This document shows, in pieces, positions 27,310-36,076 of a stretch of DNA of 64,000 nucleotides; positions within the stretch are counted from its first letter, which is position 1; every line of letters begins with the position of its first letter. The notes beneath the pieces were generated by a model. The model did not search any database and had not been told where the DNA came from. It was given only the letters and a program-made list of their open reading frames with translations. The stretch comes from Alkalibacterium sp. (GTDB lineage Bacteria > Bacillota > Bacilli > Lactobacillales > Carnobacteriaceae_A), in NCBI GenBank assembly GCA_020832185.1, contig JAFIFE010000011.1, positions 1 to 64,000 on the forward strand, in the 5' to 3' direction. Both the position numbers and the translations under genes were made by a program.

Positions 27310-30060
27310 TTATCTTTGTAAAGCCCTTCTATCTACCCATCCTAAAGAATTACCATTCATTTCAATTAAAGCATATCCTCCAGAATGCTTTATTGCTCTA
27401 ACGGTTTGATTTGCGTATAAAGATGTTCTTGATATCCTTTGAAAACCGTTAACACCCCATGGAAGAGTATCAATGCTAAATCCGCCATTTATAACTGCTG
27501 AATAATTAACATTACTACCACTAACATTTGTTTGAACCCTTGGAACATTGTCTAAAGCTTTACGATCTATCCATCCTAATGGCGACCCATTAATAGTGGC
27601 TAACACATAAGACCCATGCTGATGAGTTATACTGACTGTAACACCTCTAAAATTAGTAGATGTATTGATTCTCTGGAAGCCGTTCATCCCCCAGGGTAAA
27701 GAGTCGATTGAAAAGCCGGAGTTTATTATTTTCGCAGAGTAATCGACTCTAACACTTGAAGATACAGGCTTTACGTTAGTGATTCTTTCAATGGCCCGTT
27801 TATCTGTCCAACCAGTTATTCTTCCATTTATATTAAGTAAAACATAATTCCCGTTGTTTGTTTCACGTATAACAGTAGCTTCTTGCCCTACAAAGTTGTT
27901 GGTTCTACTTATTCTCTGAAAACCAGTTCTCCCCCAAGGAAGAGTGTCTATAGAATACCCAGATCTCACAACTTTTGCTTTATATGAATGACTAGTTGAA
28001 GATGATATCTGTACTTCTGGAGATCTAACGCTAGTCGATTGAACCCATCCGATTAACTGGTTATTTCTCTCTAATAATACAAATCTTCTGTCTGAACTTT
28101 CTTGAACTACTTTGATTTCAATTCCAGCATAGCTATTAGCTTCACCTATTTTAACAGATCCGCTGGTTCCAGATGGACGGTTTAAAACAGGTAAGTTATT
28201 CCCGTTTATAGTAGTAAAATAGTTAGCACTAATTCCATTAGCTATTCTTTCTGCGTTGGCTCTAGTAAGTGCTCTACTGTCAACCCAACCTAATAATTCA
28301 TTACCCAATTTCACTAGAATATAAGACCCGCCTTGAGCTTCTTTAACGACTTCTACAGTTCTACCATGGTAGCTGGCAGTACTTCCAAGTCTTTGGAATC
28401 CAGTAGTCCCCCATGGGTGTGTATCTATGGTATAACCACTTCCTAATACACCCTCATATGAAACAGAAAATGAATTAGTAATGTTTTGTTCTACTTTAGG
28501 TTCAGCAGAATATACATTATCATATTGAGTTAGATTATATGCATTTATGGTTTCTCTTATTTTAGTATAGTATGCTGGATCTGTTGCATATCCTCTCAAC
28601 CCTTGATTATTTAATACATCCCATACAGAATTGGTTTTTGATCTCCAAGTACCTGAATAGTAATTTCGGTCCCATGAAAGTCCTCTTCTCATCAAGTTAG
28701 CATAGTCTTGCAGTGATGCGTCATAAGAAGGGTATTGTCTAAATCCTGCCAGTACATTAACTCTTACACCATTATATACTTCCCAAGTCCACATTAGTGT
28801 AGAGTTTCCGTTGTGTGTTCCTTTGATTCCACTTAAGTTATGATACGGAGGAGCAGACAACGAACTCATTCCATAAGCACTTTCATGAGCTGCCTGTGCT
28901 ATCATAAGTGAAGGCCATAATCCTTCTTGACCTTCCTGGTTAGCTATTGCAATGGCTCTTGGTGCAATTTCATCAATGAATCCCTGTCTTGTTGTAAATA
29001 CAGGTGTTGCTCCACCTTTGTAAAGTCTCTCCTGATCGGCAGGTGATAGCAGACGTTCAACTCCACGCCTTGTTACTGCAAGCTGAGTCCCTACTGCTAA
29101 CGAATTAATGTTAGAGACATGTCCGTTCCATTCTCTCAACTGAGCCTGGCTTAAGCTGAATGACGTGGCAATAGCCCCAAAAGTATCACCAGATCTTACT
29201 GTATACAATCCATCACTGTGCGTACGCGTCGTTGATGAAAATGTCATAAAATTGAATGTCTGGAATACAGGTGCTACTTCTTCCTCTCCGTGAAGTAAAG
29301 ATTCTACCTCAGATGAGCGCTCTAATGAAACTGAAGGTTCATCTACATCGGTTTCTTCTTCAAGATTAGTTGAATCAGACCCTATTACTTCTTTCTCTTT
29401 TTCAATTTCAATTATTTCAGGTTCTTCATCTTCGATAGTTTCTTCTACAGTTTCAACTGCTTCGGGCTCAGCTTCTACTGTTCCGATTTCTTCTACCGTT
29501 TCTTCAGTTTCTACAACTTCATCTATTGAATCAGCTTCAGTTTCCTCTATTTCTGAATCTTCAGCCATTTCTTCGCTGTCTGTTTCAGAAGGATCAGTCT
29601 CATATGTATCAGAAACGTCAGCTTTATTTGTCAGCTCATCAAGTGGGAGTAAAATCTCTACTACTGATTCATCAGCAGATATAATTTTGATTGAGAGCTC
29701 TTCATTTTGAGTATCTTCATTCAACGTAATCACTAAGTTGAAATCTTCTTGTTCATCGACTGTCACTGTTTCATCATTTAATGAAACAATCAGTTTATAT
29801 GTACGACTGTTCCCTACTAAATTGACTGTCCCCTCTTCATTCTGACTTATATAAATGCCTGATAAGAGGTCTCTGATATCCTTATCGGTGACTTCAACAA
29901 TATCTGTCAGTACTCGGCCATCCTCAGCAGTAAATTCCAGTTCATTGTCATTCTGAAGCAAATCAAGTACGAATGGTGCTCCTGCTAACACAGAAGGTGC
30001 TCCGGATGAAAATGCTAGAATACCTGTGGAAACCACACTAAACAATTTCTTTTTATTCAT
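27310..30060 (-). CDS. Secreted GW-module N-acetylglucosaminidase (autolysin)
   Basis: A 916-residue secreted cell-wall hydrolase. It has a signal peptide (1-26), a strand-rich unique region (27-145) and an acidic Glu/Asp/Thr-rich spacer (146-265). A LysM module follows (285-330, YTVRSGDTFGAIATSF). Next comes a glucosaminidase domain (358-512) with the catalytic glutamate in QAAHESAYG near 393. Five GW/SH3b-type modules follow (530-916), each with a DTLPWG...GFQR block and ending GWVDRRAL-like. GW modules bind lipoteichoic acid or peptidoglycan without covalent anchoring. It cuts GlcNAc-MurNAc bonds and probably helps cell separation or wall remodelling. It is flanked by terminators, so it is monocistronic, yet sits between two polysaccharide blocks. 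Confidence 0.93.
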   Translation of the reverse strand: MNKKKLFSVVSTGILAFSSGAPSVLAGAPFVLDLLQNDNELEFTAEDGRVLTDIVEVTDKDIRDLLSGIYISQNEEGTVNLVGNSRTYKLIVSLNDETVTVDEQEDFNLVITLNEDTQNEELSIKIISADESVVEILLPLDELTNKADVSDTYETDPSETDSEEMAEDSEIEETEADSIDEVVETEETVEEIGTVEAEPEAVETVEETIEDEEPEIIEIEKEKEVIGSDSTNLEEETDVDEPSVSLERSSEVESLLHGEEEVAPVFQTFNFMTFSSTTRTHSDGLYTVRSGDTFGAIATSFSLSQAQLREWNGHVSNINSLAVGTQLAVTRRGVERLLSPADQERLYKGGATPVFTTRQGFIDEIAPRAIAIANQEGQEGLWPSLMIAQAAHESAYGMSSLSAPPYHNLSGIKGTHNGNSTLMWTWEVYNGVRVNVLAGFRQYPSYDASLQDYANLMRRGLSWDRNYYSGTWRSKTNSVWDVLNNQGLRGYATDPAYYTKIRETINAYNLTQYDNVYSAEPKVEQNITNSFSVSYEGVLGSGYTIDTHPWGTTGFQRLGSTASYHGRTVEVVKEAQGGSYILVKLGNELLGWVDSRALTRANAERIANGISANYFTTINGNNLPVLNRPSGTSGSVKIGEANSYAGIEIKVVQESSDRRFVLLERNNQLIGWVQSTSVRSPEVQISSSTSHSYKAKVVRSGYSIDTLPWGRTGFQRISRTNNFVGQEATVIRETNNGNYVLLNINGRITGWTDKRAIERITNVKPVSSSVRVDYSAKIINSGFSIDSLPWGMNGFQRINTSTNFRGVTVSITHQHGSYVLATINGSPLGWIDRKALDNVPRVQTNVSGSNVNYSAVINGGFSIDTLPWGVNGFQRISRTSLYANQTVRAIKHSGGYALIEMNGNSLGWVDRRALQR

Positions 30061-30106
30061 TTTTTCCTCCTTTAAAACTTTTACCTATTATTTTAACAAC
30101 AAAAAA

Positions 30107-30115
30107 ATTATATCA
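30107..30115 (-). promoter_or_regulatory. Extended -10 promoter of the glucosaminidase gene
   Basis: The minus strand reads TGATATAAT here, an extended -10 element about 47 bases before the ATG at 30060. A clear -35 is not visible; the region upstream is AT-rich. The strong AAAGGAGGA ribosome site lies just before the ATG. Confidence 0.5.
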
Positions 30116-30220
30116 TAAATATTCATTATAATTATCAGTTTTCTAATAAAGATTAATTTTAATTTTCTTATATTTCAAAGTTCTGTAACAATTTGATATA
30201 ATTCTAATTAAACATGTACT

Positions 30221-30250
30221 AAAAAGAGACTGGTTTTACCCAGTCTCTTA
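30221..30250 (-). terminator. Terminator ending block A
   Basis: A perfect 10-bp stem (AAGAGACTGG at 30224-30233 and CCAGTCTCTT at 30240-30249) with a six-base loop, followed on the minus strand by TTTAG. It sits 26 bases past the Wzz-like gene stop and ends the large block A transcript. Confidence 0.9.
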
Positions 30251-30275
30251 TAGTAATATATTCTGAAATTCCTCA

Positions 30276-31382
30276 TTAATATGTTAATATAGTCACTACA
30301 CTGCCCAGTCGTTCCAGTTGAATACGTTGGTTTCTATACCAGTTTTTAGTTGTTTTATTCTGTTCAATTAAAATGATTACCTCATCAATATTCAAATTTA
30401 CCGGAGTCTCTTCCACATCATTTAAAAGAACAATACTCGATTCATCTCGTTCATTGATTTTCTCTTCAAGTAATAATATAAATTGCTGATTTAAATCATA
30501 CTGTGCTAATACGAGCTTTTTCTTTTCGGGAAAACTCATGACAGCATGAATTAATTTAGAATATCTTTCTACAGGTTCAACGTCTCGAATCTGGTTATAA
30601 TAAAGCACCTTATCAGATTCTTCCACTTTCAGCTCGTACATGAAAGGTATCTCTTTTCTGAGCATCGTCTTCACCAGTACCAGTACCACTCCAGCAATTA
30701 GACCTAACCCCGTCATGATAATAAATCCGACAGCTGCTCTTGCGGGCGTGATGAACTGAATCTGTGCCATTACTAGGTCGACCCATGTCTCTTCTTCGAT
30801 CAGGAATGATTCATCGTCCATCATATAAATAGTTTTGTCATCCAACGGTGCGATCAGACCCTCTTCTTGAATCGCTTCATAATAAGCCTGGGAGATGATA
30901 CGGTTGTCATCCTCATCGGCAGTTCCGATGACTACTTCAAGTATACGAGTGCTGGAATCTTCGGAAACTTCAACCGCCAATTCTGCCGAAGGTAAGATTT
31001 CAGTACCGACACGCTCTTCTACGAACGCAACCACTTCTTCACTGATCAAAAACTCAGTGATCAATGCCGGATAATTGTAAAACGTCTGATCATCTCTTTC
31101 GATCAGTACTCCAAATGAGTAGCGTTCCTGTTCAAGCGCTTCTTCAATGTTACGAATATCAGCAGCTGATACTTCTTCCGGCTCTCGGTCAAGTATCTCA
31201 ACGATTTCTTCCTGAGATAAGAACAATTCTTCCTCTTCTCTCATATCAGTAAAGTTTGAATACAGGCTGTAAGCAAGCAGGAGAATAAACAGAATGATAA
31301 ACACAGCAACTGTTTGTCCGATCGTTTTTTTATCTGATTTTATATAACCGATCAATTCTTCTTTAGTTGGAATATTTTTCAC
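30276..31382 (-). CDS. Wzz-like protein with degenerate CpsD-like domain
   Basis: A 368-residue membrane protein. TM1 covers about 20-42, an acidic extracytoplasmic region runs about 45-212 and TM2 is about 216-240. A cytoplasmic domain follows (245-368). The two-helix layout is that of Wzz/CpsC chain-length regulators. The C-terminal domain begins VERYSKLIHAVMS, like the E-x-Y-R-x-L helix of BY-kinases. It ends DEVIILIEQNKTTKNWYRNQ then LERLGSVVTILTY, which resembles the last strands of a CpsD fold. No Walker A, A' or tyrosine tail is present. I infer a fused but inactive kinase domain. Its start overlaps the upstream GT4 stop by four bases. Confidence 0.72.
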   Translation of the reverse strand: MKNIPTKEELIGYIKSDKKTIGQTVAVFIILFILLLAYSLYSNFTDMREEEELFLSQEEIVEILDREPEEVSAADIRNIEEALEQERYSFGVLIERDDQTFYNYPALITEFLISEEVVAFVEERVGTEILPSAELAVEVSEDSSTRILEVVIGTADEDDNRIISQAYYEAIQEEGLIAPLDDKTIYMMDDESFLIEEETWVDLVMAQIQFITPARAAVGFIIMTGLGLIAGVVLVLVKTMLRKEIPFMYELKVEESDKVLYYNQIRDVEPVERYSKLIHAVMSFPEKKKLVLAQYDLNQQFILLLEEKINERDESSIVLLNDVEETPVNLNIDEVIILIEQNKTTKNWYRNQRIQLERLGSVVTILTY

Positions 31383-32482
31383 TTATTTTCTCCCTCACTT
31401 AAATAAATACTCTGCATCAGGTCTGCAGTATATTTCTTGTCGAATTTAGCCATTTCAGGTAATGGATGATTATCCAGCGGTCTGCGCGTGATGACATTTA
31501 CCCATTCACTAGGGGATTCTTCTAAAGATACAAATGATACATTATCAGATAATACCGTTTCTTTTGATACCTCGGTAGATAATACCAGCTTCACGCCAGA
31601 GGCCTGAGCTTCGACTGCTGAAATAGGTAAACCTTCGTACAGGGAAGGCATGACCATAGCATCAATGGCATTCAAAATACGAGGAATGTCATCTCTGACC
31701 CCCATAAACAGGACCTTATCGGCAAGATTCAGTCGTTCGACTTTATCTTTCACCTCATCTTCCAAGGCCCCTTCCCCTATGAGCATCAATAGACTATCAG
31801 GCTGCACCTCAGAAAGCTCTTTGAAGATATCGATCAGTACCGAATGATTTTTCTGCTTCTCAAATCGTCCGATGTTCCCTATGACAAAAGCATTCTTAGA
31901 CACGCCTAATTTCTGTCTGCTTTCTTCTTTCGATTCTTCACCAGACTGGTATTTTTCCAGATCGATCCCATTAGGAACAAATACGAATGGATGGTTTTCT
32001 CCAAAAAGCCCGATCCCTGCCTCGGTTGAACAAGCAAGAAAGTCAGTCGCATATTTAAACAGCCATTTATCTAACCCTTTACGTGCTGCCTTAAGTAAAA
32101 GAGAATCTTTTCCATCGGTGGTGGCATGACTATGTGCAATGCGCTGTTTGATTCCTGCTTTATACGCTAACCATAAATTAAGTCCACCGCCAAAAAACAC
32201 TTCATTATGGACACTGTCAAACTGATGGTCTTTAAGAAGCTTCTTTACCGCTATGATGTAACTTAGTGGGTGTTTTTTAGGATTCGGAACAGAAAAGATC
32301 CGCCCTCCCAACTTCTGGATTTCGGCATTGTATGGCGTGACATCTTTGAAATCATTGTAAATGAGGAAATCAAACTGGATCTTAGAGCGGTCTATATTAC
32401 GATAGGTGTTCATCATAAATGTTTCTGCCCCGCCTTTACCCATTCGTCCTTGAAAATGAAGTACTCTAATTGGTTGGCTCAC
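31379..32482 (-). CDS. Glycosyltransferase family 4, EpsF-like
   Basis: A 367-residue GT-B glycosyltransferase. RVLHFQGRMGKGGAETFMMN (6-25) is the N-terminal loop of the EpsF group. GNIGRFEKQKNH near 208-219 and PSLYEGLPISAVEAQASG near 282-299 are the GT4 donor-binding motifs, with the two glutamates. Four-base overlap with the downstream Wzz-like gene and a 15-base gap after the GT2 gene indicate one transcript. It adds a sugar to the block A repeat unit; donor unknown. Confidence 0.9.
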   Translation of the reverse strand: MSQPIRVLHFQGRMGKGGAETFMMNTYRNIDRSKIQFDFLIYNDFKDVTPYNAEIQKLGGRIFSVPNPKKHPLSYIIAVKKLLKDHQFDSVHNEVFFGGGLNLWLAYKAGIKQRIAHSHATTDGKDSLLLKAARKGLDKWLFKYATDFLACSTEAGIGLFGENHPFVFVPNGIDLEKYQSGEESKEESRQKLGVSKNAFVIGNIGRFEKQKNHSVLIDIFKELSEVQPDSLLMLIGEGALEDEVKDKVERLNLADKVLFMGVRDDIPRILNAIDAMVMPSLYEGLPISAVEAQASGVKLVLSTEVSKETVLSDNVSFVSLEESPSEWVNVITRRPLDNHPLPEMAKFDKKYTADLMQSIYLSEGENK

Positions 32483-32497
32483 TGCGATTCTCCTTTT

Positions 32498-33538
32498 TTA
32501 AAAATTGCCTTTCAATTTTTCGATCAGTTTTGGTGACAAGTGGCTCACGTGGAACATCATGTAAGATACAACAAAGTTCAGGCTGACCGATTTAGATTTG
32601 AATAAGCCTGCCATGACTTTACGCATCAGCGAATTTGTCGCACTCATCTGAGCTGCTTTCACTACTGAAGGGTGTCTGAGAATTCGTTTGATGTTCTTTC
32701 TTTTTTCATTAAAAGAATAAGGATACTCCTCGCTGTGAAAGGGAATGATACATGACATTGTTCCTTTTAAGAACAGCGCACTTGAGATGTCTTCGTGTTT
32801 ATTCGTCAGATTCAGTAGTGTTCTATAAAATTCCTCGAACGTTTCAAATTTATTCGGTAAAAACCTGTTGGTCAAACTATTGCGTCCGTCGAATGTGTAA
32901 TGATACAAAACATCTGATAAGACCTGGCATGACTCGACATGATGGAAGTACTGTAAATTAAACAGCCGGTCCTCACAGCTGCTGTAGTTGGGAAAGGTAA
33001 TATTGTTTTCCTTAACAATGCTCAGCTTATATACTTTGTTCCAGATGACATACATGAGCTGCTTCTCCAGTAAGTCATGCAGTTTTTCTAGAAACTGGTC
33101 ATTTGAACTCAACCACTGGTCTTTTACCTGAACCGTCCGCTTGTCAACAAGGTCATCCCCATCCATTACATGTAACTGATAGGATGATACGATCAAGTCA
33201 GGATCATGTTCAGTTAAATTAGCTGCATAGGTCTTCAATGTTTTTTCAGGCAGAGCATCATCTGAATCCATTAGGTACAAATAGACCCCTTTCGCCTTCT
33301 CTATACCTTTATTTCTGGCGCTTCCTGGGCCACCGTTTTCTTTTTTGACTGTTCTAATGCGAGAGTCTTTATGAGCGTATGAATCGATAACCTCCTGCGT
33401 ATTATCAGAAGAGCCATCATTCACAATGATACACTCAAAATCAGTCCACTCTTGAGACTGCAGGCTTTCAATAGTCTTTCCTATAGTTCTTTCACAATTA
33501 TAAGCAGGCATGACGATACTAAAAAAGGGGCGAGTCAT
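32498..33538 (-). CDS. Glycosyltransferase family 2
   Basis: A 346-residue GT-A enzyme. FFSIVMPAYNCERTIGKTIE (5-24) and IIVNDGSSDNTQEVID form the nucleotide-binding fold. LYLMDSDDALPE near 89-100 holds the DXD motif. YSSCEDRLFNLQYFHHV near 185-200 is the ED block with the catalytic base. The C-terminal part is typical of capsule GT2 proteins. It lies 16 bases past the initiating transferase stop. It may be the second enzyme in repeat-unit assembly of block A, though order cannot be proven. Confidence 0.9.
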   Translation of the reverse strand: MTRPFFSIVMPAYNCERTIGKTIESLQSQEWTDFECIIVNDGSSDNTQEVIDSYAHKDSRIRTVKKENGGPGSARNKGIEKAKGVYLYLMDSDDALPEKTLKTYAANLTEHDPDLIVSSYQLHVMDGDDLVDKRTVQVKDQWLSSNDQFLEKLHDLLEKQLMYVIWNKVYKLSIVKENNITFPNYSSCEDRLFNLQYFHHVESCQVLSDVLYHYTFDGRNSLTNRFLPNKFETFEEFYRTLLNLTNKHEDISSALFLKGTMSCIIPFHSEEYPYSFNEKRKNIKRILRHPSVVKAAQMSATNSLMRKVMAGLFKSKSVSLNFVVSYMMFHVSHLSPKLIEKLKGNF

Positions 33539-33554
33539 AGCGTTGATCCTCTCT

Positions 33555-34934
33555 TTAATCTAAAATAGTAATTGTTTCAGGAATGGGTGTGATTTTAATA
33601 TCCATTTCTTCATCCACACCTTTTGATGATACTTTATCAAACAAGATTTTAATCGTTTGAACCATGATTTTCACATCAAGAATCATTGAGTATTTTTTGA
33701 TGTATAAGAGATCGAAATTCAGCTTGCTGTTAAAATCAGTTGCATACTTCCCATAAACTTGAGCATATCCCGTTATTCCTGCTCGAACATTATGTCTCAG
33801 GTAATAATAGGGGTTCAATTCTTTAAACTGATCAACGAAAAATGGTCTTTCCGGTCTTGGACCAACGAGTGCCATATCTCCAAGCAGTACATTGATTAGC
33901 TGAGGAAGCTCGTCGATTCTTAAAGATCTAAGGTGTTTCCCTATTGGTGTCACTCTTGCATCGTTTGATGATGCAAGGACTGGACCAGAATCTTTTTCGG
34001 CCGTTGCACCCATTGTTCGGAACTTGAGAATGTTGAATTCTTTCTGGTTTTTCGTTATGCGGATCTGTTTATAAAAGACAGGCCCTTTTGACGTTAGTTT
34101 AACTAAAATAGCTGTAATAATCATAATCGGTGAAGTTACTATGATCATCAGCAAGGCCACGATAAAATCAATCAAGCGTTTGATCAGGTCATTTTCTGGT
34201 GAAATTCGAAAATTAGAGACTTCAATTAGACTTTCGTCTTCAATATTCATTATATTCGGATTGACCATGACCATATTCTCAAAGCTGGTCTGTAAAAATA
34301 TTTTTTTATCTTTACGAATCATCATGTCATAGATTTTCAGCTTGTCTTTTAAATCCTCGGACAGGTAAACAATATCAACCTTATTCATGTTGTTCTTTAT
34401 GTTTTCATAAAAGTTATCCGTAACAGCAAGCGTAATGGTGTGACGGTTATTTTTTGCATTTCCGAAGTTAAATATAGCTTTTTTACATGCTTCAATGCTT
34501 CCTACTACCATTACTTTTTTTGTTCCATCCACTTTTTCATATATATTAAATACAATAAACCGCCAGATCAGCAGCATGATTGTACTTATGATGAAACTGA
34601 TACCGATTACTGAGCGCGGGAATGTGAACCATCTGCCGTAAAACGTAAACACCATAATAGCCAGTGTCATAATAAACTGCACAAGTACCGTCAGATAAAC
34701 AAAATCGATCCGCGATTTGTTATACAAAATGTACATACCAAATAAAACGTTAAACAGTGCAAATGCCAGCATGATGTACAAGCGTGCCTCTTCATACGCA
34801 TAATAGTTAAAAAACGGGATCATCCCATCGTATCTTAACCAAAATGATAAATAAATTGCATAATGATAGATAACTATATCTATTAATCCACTAATGATTT
34901 TCTTCGTTCTATCAAACCCACCTGATTTGTTCAA
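33555..34934 (-). CDS. WbaP/EpsE-like initiating sugar-phosphate transferase
   Basis: A 459-residue polyprenyl-phosphate glycosyl-phosphotransferase. Four N-terminal helices lie within residues 10-125, followed by a Rossmann-like middle domain (VMVVGSIEACKKAIFNFG near 140). The C-terminal transferase domain has FYKQIRITKNQKEFNILKFR near 292, SLRIDELPQLINVLLGDM near 342 with the Asp-Glu dyad, and ALVGPRPERP. It starts lipid-linked repeat-unit synthesis in the membrane. It is a different architecture from the short PglC-like enzyme at 9216-9911, indicating that blocks A and C each have their own initiating enzyme. Confidence 0.93.
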   Translation of the reverse strand: MNKSGGFDRTKKIISGLIDIVIYHYAIYLSFWLRYDGMIPFFNYYAYEEARLYIMLAFALFNVLFGMYILYNKSRIDFVYLTVLVQFIMTLAIMVFTFYGRWFTFPRSVIGISFIISTIMLLIWRFIVFNIYEKVDGTKKVMVVGSIEACKKAIFNFGNAKNNRHTITLAVTDNFYENIKNNMNKVDIVYLSEDLKDKLKIYDMMIRKDKKIFLQTSFENMVMVNPNIMNIEDESLIEVSNFRISPENDLIKRLIDFIVALLMIIVTSPIMIITAILVKLTSKGPVFYKQIRITKNQKEFNILKFRTMGATAEKDSGPVLASSNDARVTPIGKHLRSLRIDELPQLINVLLGDMALVGPRPERPFFVDQFKELNPYYYLRHNVRAGITGYAQVYGKYATDFNSKLNFDLLYIKKYSMILDVKIMVQTIKILFDKVSSKGVDEEMDIKITPIPETITILD

Positions 34935-34986
34935 GGTAAGTCCCCCATTCTTCTTTTAAATCTTAAAAAGTGTACCATAAGTCATT

Positions 34987-36060
34987 CTATATAAAAAGTG
35001 ATTGAAAAATTGTTTGATAAGGTACATACCTGAGATACATACCCGATATGACAAAAATCAAAGCAAATACTACTAAGGTAAATGCAATATAACATATAAT
35101 ATTAAGAATTTTGTATCTTGATAAAGACATGAAAAAATAAGGAATTAATAGCACTTCAATAGTAGCAAACAAAGTGCTTATTCTACCTCCTACTGTTTCA
35201 AGCTGTCCTGAAGCCAACAATACTAAAGGTGAAATTAAGTATAACTTCATCATCACTTTAATCCACTTGTCATCATCTAAATTTACTTTCTTAAAAAACA
35301 CTATCATTGCAAAGAGCAACAATAATTGCATCCACAATATCGGATACCGTAGCCAAGGTCCACTTGCATGGCTAGGACTGGTAAAATAAGCAAAATACTC
35401 AGAAGGTATTGCCCATCTATACAATACAGGATTTTGTACAATAAGTCCTGCAAGTGTAGATATTGATAAAAGTGTAATACTATTCTTAATGGTAACTTTT
35501 TCAATTAATATATTAAGTATGTATCCTACTACAAAAATATATGCTGTGATATGAAATAATGAAGCAAGATATACTATAATCAAAAATTTTATAGGTTCCC
35601 TTTTTATAATAAATTGAATAGAGAACAGTAATATAACTGCAGCAAACGCTCCCCTGACCTGACCCATATCTCTCGCTAAGAAAAAACGAGCATAATAATA
35701 AGCTAAGACCATAGACGGATAGGGAACATATTTATAGAGAAAAAAAGATAATGTTGCTAAACTCAATAGAGAAAAGAATAAAACGAAAGCATAGTAATTT
35801 AAACCAATAGAGGAAAAAAGAGTACTTAAAAACAGAAAACCCGACTCTAATCTTACCGAGCCATCAAACAATACTCGTATAGAATCAGCTCGTTCATAAT
35901 ATACTCCATAAGAGACGAAATCGTAACCAGCATAATATCTAAATCCTGCAAATAAGGCAAGTAAAGACCCGGTTACCCATCCAATCCATTTTTTGTTTAG
36001 AAGAAGTTCGGTCAAAGCTAAACCCATTACTAACAAGAGCAAAATAAAGTAAACTCCCAT
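34987..36060 (-). CDS. EpsG-family polysaccharide polymerase-like membrane protein
   Basis: A membrane protein of 357 residues from the ATG at 36060. That ATG is preceded by AAAGGAGGAAATC, a near-ideal ribosome site, so it is preferred over the in-frame ATG at 36123 (21 codons further out, inside the preceding gene). About ten hydrophobic segments are present. LLALFAGFRYYAGYDFVSYG near 35-55 and the ARDMGQVRGAFA block near 145 are hallmarks of the EpsG family, thought to act in exopolysaccharide polymerisation. It co-occurs with two other Wzy-like proteins in block A. Confidence 0.85.
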   Translation of the reverse strand: MGVYFILLLLVMGLALTELLLNKKWIGWVTGSLLALFAGFRYYAGYDFVSYGVYYERADSIRVLFDGSVRLESGFLFLSTLFSSIGLNYYAFVLFFSLLSLATLSFFLYKYVPYPSMVLAYYYARFFLARDMGQVRGAFAAVILLFSIQFIIKREPIKFLIIVYLASLFHITAYIFVVGYILNILIEKVTIKNSITLLSISTLAGLIVQNPVLYRWAIPSEYFAYFTSPSHASGPWLRYPILWMQLLLLFAMIVFFKKVNLDDDKWIKVMMKLYLISPLVLLASGQLETVGGRISTLFATIEVLLIPYFFMSLSRYKILNIICYIAFTLVVFALIFVISGMYLRYVPYQTIFQSLFI

Positions 36061-36076
36061 GATTTCCTCCTTTATA

